Positions 6,799 to 10,317 of a stretch of 10,317 nt of DNA are shown in pieces (the stretch's first letter is position 1; every line of letters starts with the position of its first letter). The stretch is from Bacteroidales bacterium (GTDB lineage: Bacteria; Bacteroidota; Bacteroidia; Bacteroidales; JAADJA01), in NCBI GenBank assembly GCA_029933495.1, contig JAOZOC010000024.1, positions 1-10,317 on the forward strand. The letters run 5' to 3'. A program made the position numbers and the translations under genes. The notes beneath the pieces are model-generated. The model was given only the letters and a program-made list of their open reading frames with translations. It was not told the DNA's origin and searched no databases.

Positions 6799-7986
6799 AT
6801 GAATTTACACGAATATCAGGGGAAATCATTGTTAAAAAAATTCGGGGTACCAGTTCCCGAAGGAAAAATTGCCTTTTCACGCGAAGAAGCTGTTGAGGCA
6901 GCAAAACAATTACAAAAAAGTACTGGAACAGATAAATGGGCTATCAAAGCTCAGATTCACGCCGGTGGCCGCGGTAAAGGCGGTGGAGTAAAAATTGCAA
7001 AATCACTCGATGATGTTTTTAAATCTGCAGGAGATATTATCGGAATGCACCTTGTAACACCTCAAACGAGTAAAGAAGGTAAGCTGGTCAGGAAACTCCT
7101 CATAGAAGAGAATATCTACTATCCGGGTGAATCGGAAACATTTGAGTTTTATATGTCTATCTTGCTCAACAGGCAAACAGGTAGAAATATGATAATGTAC
7201 TCACCGAGAGGAGGAATGAACATTGAGCAGGTTGCAGAAGAGACTCCTGATGAAATTTTCACAGAAGAAATTGATCCTAAAGTTGGAATTATGCCCTTCC
7301 AGACAAGAAGAGTAGCCTTTAATCTGGGATTAAGTGGTAAAGCTTTTAAGGAGATGACAAAATTTGTTGCAGTCTTATACAAAGCTTACACAAGTATTGA
7401 TGCCACTTTGTTTGAGATAAATCCGGTAATCAAAGCTGCGGACGACAGAGTATTTGCTGCTGACGCAAAGGTTGTTATCGATAACAGCGCTTTGTATCGT
7501 CATCCGGATATTATGGCTATGCGTGACTTTAACGAAGAAGATTCAATGGAAGTTGAAGCTGGCAAATTCGACCTTAATTATGTTAAGCTTAACGGAAATG
7601 TTGGCTGTATGGTTAACGGTGCAGGTCTTGCAATGGCAACAATGGATATCATTAAACTTTCTGGTGGCGATCCGGCTAACTTTCTTGATGTTGGAGGTGC
7701 TGCCGATTCAAAACGAGTTGAAGAAGCTTTCAGAATTATCATTAAAGACCACATTGTAAAAGCTTTTCTTGTTAATATATTTGGAGGTATTGTAAGATGC
7801 GATGCTGTTGCACAGGGTGTTGTGGATGCTTATCACAGAATCGGGAATATCGAAATTCCAATTATTGTAAGACTTCAGGGTACAAACGCTGAAGAAGGTA
7901 AAAAGATAATTGACGAATCAGGATTGAAAGTCCATTCGGCAATCAGCCTTCAGGAAGCTGCCGAACTTGTTAAAGAAGTTGTATAA
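6799..7986 (+). CDS. sucC: Succinyl-CoA synthetase (ADP-forming) beta subunit
   Basis: This 395-residue protein has the standard SucC length and start (MNLHEYQGKSLLKKFGVPVP). Residues 1-240 form the ATP-grasp domain, with the nucleotide-binding loop HAGGRGKGGGVKIAKS (54-69) and the Mg-binding residues N208 (FEINPV) and D222 (AADAKV). Residues about 245-395 form the CoA-ligase domain, with NGAGLAMATMD (273-283), LDVGGAAD (296-303), FGGIVRCD (328-335) and RLQGTNAEEG (358-367). With the alpha subunit SucD it interconverts succinyl-CoA and succinate with ADP/ATP in the TCA cycle, in the cytoplasm. No sucD lies beside it here; sucC apart from sucD occurs in other Bacteroidota, so this is not a defect. 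It follows the FKBP gene by 50 bases with no strong terminator between, and ends at a clear intrinsic terminator. Confidence 0.97.
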   Translation: MNLHEYQGKSLLKKFGVPVPEGKIAFSREEAVEAAKQLQKSTGTDKWAIKAQIHAGGRGKGGGVKIAKSLDDVFKSAGDIIGMHLVTPQTSKEGKLVRKLLIEENIYYPGESETFEFYMSILLNRQTGRNMIMYSPRGGMNIEQVAEETPDEIFTEEIDPKVGIMPFQTRRVAFNLGLSGKAFKEMTKFVAVLYKAYTSIDATLFEINPVIKAADDRVFAADAKVVIDNSALYRHPDIMAMRDFNEEDSMEVEAGKFDLNYVKLNGNVGCMVNGAGLAMATMDIIKLSGGDPANFLDVGGAADSKRVEEAFRIIIKDHIVKAFLVNIFGGIVRCDAVAQGVVDAYHRIGNIEIPIIVRLQGTNAEEGKKIIDESGLKVHSAISLQEAAELVKEVV

Positions 7987-8011
7987 CTTTTATAATAAGA
8001 TATAATGAAAT

Positions 8012-8041
8012 AAAAGCTACCTCAAAAGGGTGGCTTTTTTT
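8012..8041 (+). terminator. Rho-independent terminator of sucC
   Basis: AAAAGCTACC (8012-8021) pairs with GGTGGCTTTT (8029-8038) as a 10-bp stem with one U-G wobble and a 7-base loop, and the 3' side runs into seven T residues (8035-8041). It begins 26 bases after the sucC stop. The A-rich left arm could also help end leftward transcripts, but none is expected here. Confidence 0.88.
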
Positions 8042-8067
8042 ATTATTTAACTTTTAATTTTTCTGAT

Positions 8068-8075
8068 TACTTTTG
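8068..8075 (+). promoter_or_regulatory. Orphan -7 promoter-like box
   Basis: TACTTTTG is an exact TAnnTTTG match followed by GC, the same octamer as the one before nrnA. No gene begins within 60 bases apart from a 12-codon frame at 8094-8132. It could start a long (about 255-base) leader for rarA that includes the palindromes, or be a relic of a lost gene, or be chance. Confidence 0.3.
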
Positions 8076-8159
8076 CAAAGAGATGGTTTAAGGATGAGTA
8101 TTTGTAACATAGCAGTCAGCTTACGAATGTAGTCAGTTGAATTACAGAATACAATATAA

Positions 8160-8224
8160 CCCCTCACCTTAATCCTCTCTCCCGGCTTCTTCCCTCTCCT
8201 TGAGGAGAGGGATAGGGTGAGGTG
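8160..8224. repeat. REP/MITE-like palindromic intergenic repeat
   Basis: The outer arms CCTCACCTTA (8162-8171) and TAGGGTGAGG (8213-8222) pair over 10 bp with one wobble. Inside lies a perfect hairpin, CCCTCTCC (8192-8199), loop TTGA, GGAGAGGG (8204-8211). The pyrimidine-rich arm with CCCTCACC and CCTCTC and its purine-rich partner match, from memory, a widely dispersed palindromic repeat of bacterial intergenic regions, often mis-called as small proteins containing RIKVRG-like peptides; that peptide appears here on the minus strand. Its composition is far more GC-rich than its surroundings. Only one copy is in the window, so dispersal cannot be shown from it. Confidence 0.75.
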
Positions 8225-8296
8225 AAATAAGATATCCATTAATAAAAAATATTAATGACGGTTATTGGTATTTGCGGAAGGATAATAAAACAGAAA

Positions 8297-8316
8297 AGAC
8301 AACGAATGCGTTGTCT
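8297..8316. repeat. Perfect 8-bp inverted repeat upstream of rarA
   Basis: AGACAACG (8297-8304) and CGTTGTCT (8309-8316) are exact inverted copies around a 4-base loop, AATG. No T-run follows, so it is not a terminator for rightward transcription. It may be an RNA hairpin in the rarA leader, a protein-binding palindrome, or a short dispersed repeat of the GAGAC...GTCTC type seen in some Bacteroidota genomes. Confidence 0.55.
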
Positions 8317-8338
8317 CAACAATCAATAATAACAAGCA

Positions 8339-9616
8339 TTGAACACTAAAAACACACCCCTGGCTGAAATTCTTCGTCCGAAAACCCTTGATGAATATAT
8401 CGGGCAGGAACACATTGTAGGAAAAGATGCAATTCTCAGAAAGGCTATAGAAGCCGGGAACATTCCGTCTATGATATTCTGGGGGCCTCCGGGTGTAGGG
8501 AAAACAACTCTTGCTTTCATTATCTCAGAACAGCTAAACAGGCCATTTTTTACACTGAGTGCTATAAGCTCTGGAGTGAAGGATGTTAGAGAGGTTATTT
8601 CAAAAGCAAACGAAATAGAGGGAGGTGCAATTCTTTTTATAGATGAGATCCACCGTTTTAACAAATCGCAGCAGGATTCACTTCTCGGTGCTGTTGAAAA
8701 AGGAATTATTACATTAATAGGAGCAACGACTGAAAATCCCTCTTTTGAGGTTATCTCTCCCCTACTCTCGCGATGCCAGGTTTATATTCTGAAAGACCTT
8801 AACAGAGAACAATTGACTGAACTCATAAACAGGGGAGTAAAAAAACTTTCCATTGATTATCATATAACAATTCAGATTGAAGAGGATGAAGCCTTACTGC
8901 GGATTTCAGGTGGTGATGCACGAAAGCTACTGAATGCACTTGAACTGGTGGTCAATTCGGAAGGTGACGACAAAAAGGAAATTAAAATAACAAACGAAAA
9001 GGTCCAAAAGGTTATTCAAAAAAACCTTGCTATTTACGACAAGTCCGGAGAGATGCACTACGACATCATATCGGCTTTCATTAAGTCAATACGTGGTAGC
9101 GACCCCAATGCAGCGGTTTACTGGCTGGCACGCATGGTCGAGGCTGGTGAAGACCCCAAATTTATAGCACGACGTCTTGTTATACTTGCTTCGGAAGATA
9201 TTGGTAATGCCAACCCAACAGCAATGGTACTTGCTCAAAGCTGTTTCCAGTCGGTAAATATGATTGGTTACCCCGAAAGCAGAATAATACTGTCGCAAAC
9301 AGCTATCTATCTTGCTAACTCACCCAAAAGCAATGCCTCATATATGGCTATTAAAAAGGCTCAGGATTCCGTCAGAAAAAACGGGGACCTTCCTGTCCCG
9401 CTTCACATAAGAAATGCACCCACAGGCCTTATGAAAGATATTGGGTATGGAAAGGGTTATAAATATGCCCACGAATTTGATGGTAATTTTGTTGATCTGG
9501 AGTTTCTCCCTGAAAGAATTAAAGGCTCAAAATTTTATGACCCTGGCAACAATGCTAAAGAGAATGAATTTAGAAAAAGATTGAAATATATCTGGAAAAA
9601 TAAATATAACTATTAA
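8339..9616 (+). CDS. rarA: Replication-associated recombination protein A (RarA/MgsA), AAA+ ATPase
   Basis: The 425-residue product is full length for RarA. The N-terminal PLAEILRPKTLDEYIGQEHI (7-26) is typical. The AAA+ core has Walker A GPPGVGKTT (49-57), Walker B LFIDE (99-103), sensor 1 TTEN (130-133), an arginine finger at R145 (LLSRC) and sensor 2 at about R195 (GGDARKLL). The C-terminal tetramerisation region carries GSDPNAAVYWLARM (253-266), ASEDIGNANP (284-293) and YKYAHEFDGNFV (374-385). RarA forms a tetrameric, SSB- and DNA-end-interacting ATPase related to clamp loaders that acts at stalled replication forks. The start must be TTG: a TAA in frame at 8330-8332 excludes any upstream start, and the first internal ATG (residue 45) would delete the conserved N-terminus. 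The lipoprotein gene follows after only 2 bases. Confidence 0.95.
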   Translation: MNTKNTPLAEILRPKTLDEYIGQEHIVGKDAILRKAIEAGNIPSMIFWGPPGVGKTTLAFIISEQLNRPFFTLSAISSGVKDVREVISKANEIEGGAILFIDEIHRFNKSQQDSLLGAVEKGIITLIGATTENPSFEVISPLLSRCQVYILKDLNREQLTELINRGVKKLSIDYHITIQIEEDEALLRISGGDARKLLNALELVVNSEGDDKKEIKITNEKVQKVIQKNLAIYDKSGEMHYDIISAFIKSIRGSDPNAAVYWLARMVEAGEDPKFIARRLVILASEDIGNANPTAMVLAQSCFQSVNMIGYPESRIILSQTAIYLANSPKSNASYMAIKKAQDSVRKNGDLPVPLHIRNAPTGLMKDIGYGKGYKYAHEFDGNFVDLEFLPERIKGSKFYDPGNNAKENEFRKRLKYIWKNKYNY

Positions 9617-9618
9617 AG

Positions 9619-10212
9619 ATGTACAGACTGTTATTCTTTGGTATTTTAGCTGTTATAATTTTAAATGGTTGTAATTTCAATAAAACTATTGAGGGTATTC
9701 CGGTTTCCGACAGTTACAACCAATGCAGTGACGATTCTGATTTTGGCGACCTGACAACAATCGGAGATCCTGGAAACAAATTTATGATTACGTTTCCATA
9801 TAGCTGGGATATTCAGGAGGTCTATTCCGATACTATTTATGGAATATTCGGATCAAATGCATACGACATTGGTAATGACAATTCAAAATTGTTATCATTG
9901 TCGGTTAGTGGCTATAAGTCTGAAGATTCGTTGGCAATATATTTCAGAAATGAAATTAGATCGATGAAAAAGTCTTCAGAATTCAGGCTTCTTGAAACAG
10001 GAAATATCACAATAGATTACCAACCCGGATTTTGGCTCTCTTTCGAGCTGGAAGAGGGAGAAAAGGTAATATACAGCATCATTGTATATCTGAAAAGGCC
10101 TGATACAGATGAGATATTCCTGCTTCAAACGCTTACATATAAATCCGGGGATTGGGAAAAAAGGATATGTTCGTTAAAAACCCTTGTGGAAACATTTGAG
10201 TTTGAGGAGTAA
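9619..10212 (+). CDS. Hypothetical lipoprotein, possibly PsbP/DUF1795-like fold
   Basis: The 197-residue protein starts with a lipoprotein signal peptide (MYRLLFFGILAVIILNG then C18), so the mature part is a lipid-anchored envelope protein of about 180 residues. The mature domain has KFMITFPYSWDI (54-65), then strands including LLSLSVSGYK, a helix EDSLAIYFRNEI, FWLSFELEEG, and a final helix SLKTLVETFEFEE. The order FPxxW, strands, helix, exposed Trp/Phe strand and closing helix recalls small PsbP/Mog1-like (DUF1795-type) domains, but that is a fold guess. No function can be assigned. It begins 2 bases after the rarA stop, so the two genes are almost certainly co-transcribed and probably translationally coupled, though a shared function need not follow. 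Confidence 0.85.
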   Translation: MYRLLFFGILAVIILNGCNFNKTIEGIPVSDSYNQCSDDSDFGDLTTIGDPGNKFMITFPYSWDIQEVYSDTIYGIFGSNAYDIGNDNSKLLSLSVSGYKSEDSLAIYFRNEIRSMKKSSEFRLLETGNITIDYQPGFWLSFELEEGEKVIYSIIVYLKRPDTDEIFLLQTLTYKSGDWEKRICSLKTLVETFEFEE

Positions 10213-10228
10213 TATCAGATTATAAATG

Positions 10229-10236
10229 TATATTTG
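10229..10236 (+). promoter_or_regulatory. -7 promoter box upstream of kdsA
   Basis: TATATTTG is an exact TAnnTTTG match ending 21 bases before the kdsA ATG. A TTTG at 10201-10204, 24 bases upstream, may serve as the -33 box although the spacing is slightly long. This suggests kdsA is transcribed on its own rather than only from rarA. Confidence 0.5.
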
Positions 10237-10257
10237 TGCTCAATAAAATAAACCATT

Positions 10258-10317
10258 ATGATTGACATTCCATTGTTAAGATATAAAAATTCCGGTAACT
10301 TTTTTCTAATTGCAGGT
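10258..10317 (+). CDS. kdsA: 3-deoxy-D-manno-octulosonate 8-phosphate synthase, N-terminal fragment
   Basis: From the ATG at 10258 a frame of 20 codons runs off the right edge. The peptide ends in KNSGNFFLIAG, matching the start of KdsA, where this strand leads into the conserved GPC motif (not visible here). KdsA condenses phosphoenolpyruvate with arabinose 5-phosphate to give Kdo 8-phosphate for LPS core and lipid A assembly, in the cytoplasm. A promoter box at 10229 supports the start. The call rests on a short but distinctive N-terminus; the related DAHP synthases begin differently. Confidence 0.72.
   Translation, partial: MIDIPLLRYKNSGNFFLIAG

Larger units (their letters stand above)
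7987..8338. other. 352-base intergenic region between sucC and rarA
   Basis: No credible gene is present. From left to right it holds the sucC terminator (8012-8041), an isolated TAnnTTTG motif (8068-8075), a GC-richer palindromic repeat (8160-8224), an AT-rich spacer, and a perfect 8-bp hairpin (8297-8316) ending 22 bases before the rarA start. The small minus-strand frame across 8054-8239 translates the palindromic repeat and has no independent support. Confidence 0.7.

Noticed and set aside
7454..7759. 101-codon plus-strand frame inside sucC
   Set aside because: Out-of-frame shadow of conserved sucC sequence.
8094..8132. 12-codon frame (MSICNIAVSLRM) after the orphan -7 box
   Set aside because: Too short to support, no Trp/aromatic or amino-acid-rich leader character, and no attenuator structure next to it.
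8054..8239. 61-codon minus-strand frame containing LSSRRGKKPGERIKVRG
   Set aside because: It is a translation of the palindromic repeat; this peptide type is a well-known annotation artefact, and the frame also lies over the rarA upstream region with no supporting start signals.
8323..8664. 113-codon minus-strand frame
   Set aside because: Antisense to the Walker A and B region of rarA; no independent signal.

Overview
The window looks like a chromosomal segment from a member of the Bacteroidota, probably Bacteroidales-like. Three things point there. First, a secreted nuclease ends in a type IX secretion (T9SS) type A sorting domain. Second, several intergenic regions carry the Bacteroidota -7 promoter motif TAnnTTTG, in AT-rich DNA with little Shine-Dalgarno signal. 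Third, the gene content fits: GldI-like and FkpA-like FKBP lipoproteins, NrnA, stand-alone SucC, RarA and KdsA.

Layout. Positions 1-283 (-) hold the N-terminal part of a secreted protein, possibly a glycosidase, running off the left edge. Diverging from it, 422-2338 (+) encodes a polytopic membrane protein with a GT-C glycosyltransferase-like architecture and a C-terminal beta-rich domain. It converges on 2366-4144 (-), a secreted multidomain endonuclease/exonuclease/phosphatase protein with a T9SS signal. Diverging from that is a rightward run: nrnA (4387-5397), a GldI-like FKBP lipoprotein (5461-6006), a canonical FKBP lipoprotein (6041-6748) and sucC (6799-7986). The run is closed by a clear intrinsic terminator at 8012-8041. 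A 352-base gap (7987-8338) then holds the terminator, an orphan promoter-like motif, a REP/MITE-like palindromic repeat and a small perfect hairpin. After it come rarA (8339-9616, TTG start), a lipoprotein gene 2 bases downstream (9619-10212), and the first 20 codons of kdsA (10258 to the right edge).

How the genes relate. Most are housekeeping: nanoRNA/pAp turnover (nrnA), the TCA cycle (sucC), replication-fork maintenance (rarA) and Kdo synthesis for LPS (kdsA). The cell-envelope theme is strong. The two FKBP lipoproteins probably assist folding of exported proteins, and GldI is known from gliding/T9SS biology in Flavobacterium. The nuclease is a plausible T9SS cargo. I see no phage, CRISPR, toxin-antitoxin or IS element. 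Nothing here convincingly amounts to an undescribed system. The most interesting items are the fused GT-C-like membrane protein, the paired canonical and degenerate FKBPs, the palindrome cluster before rarA, and two genes that must start with TTG.
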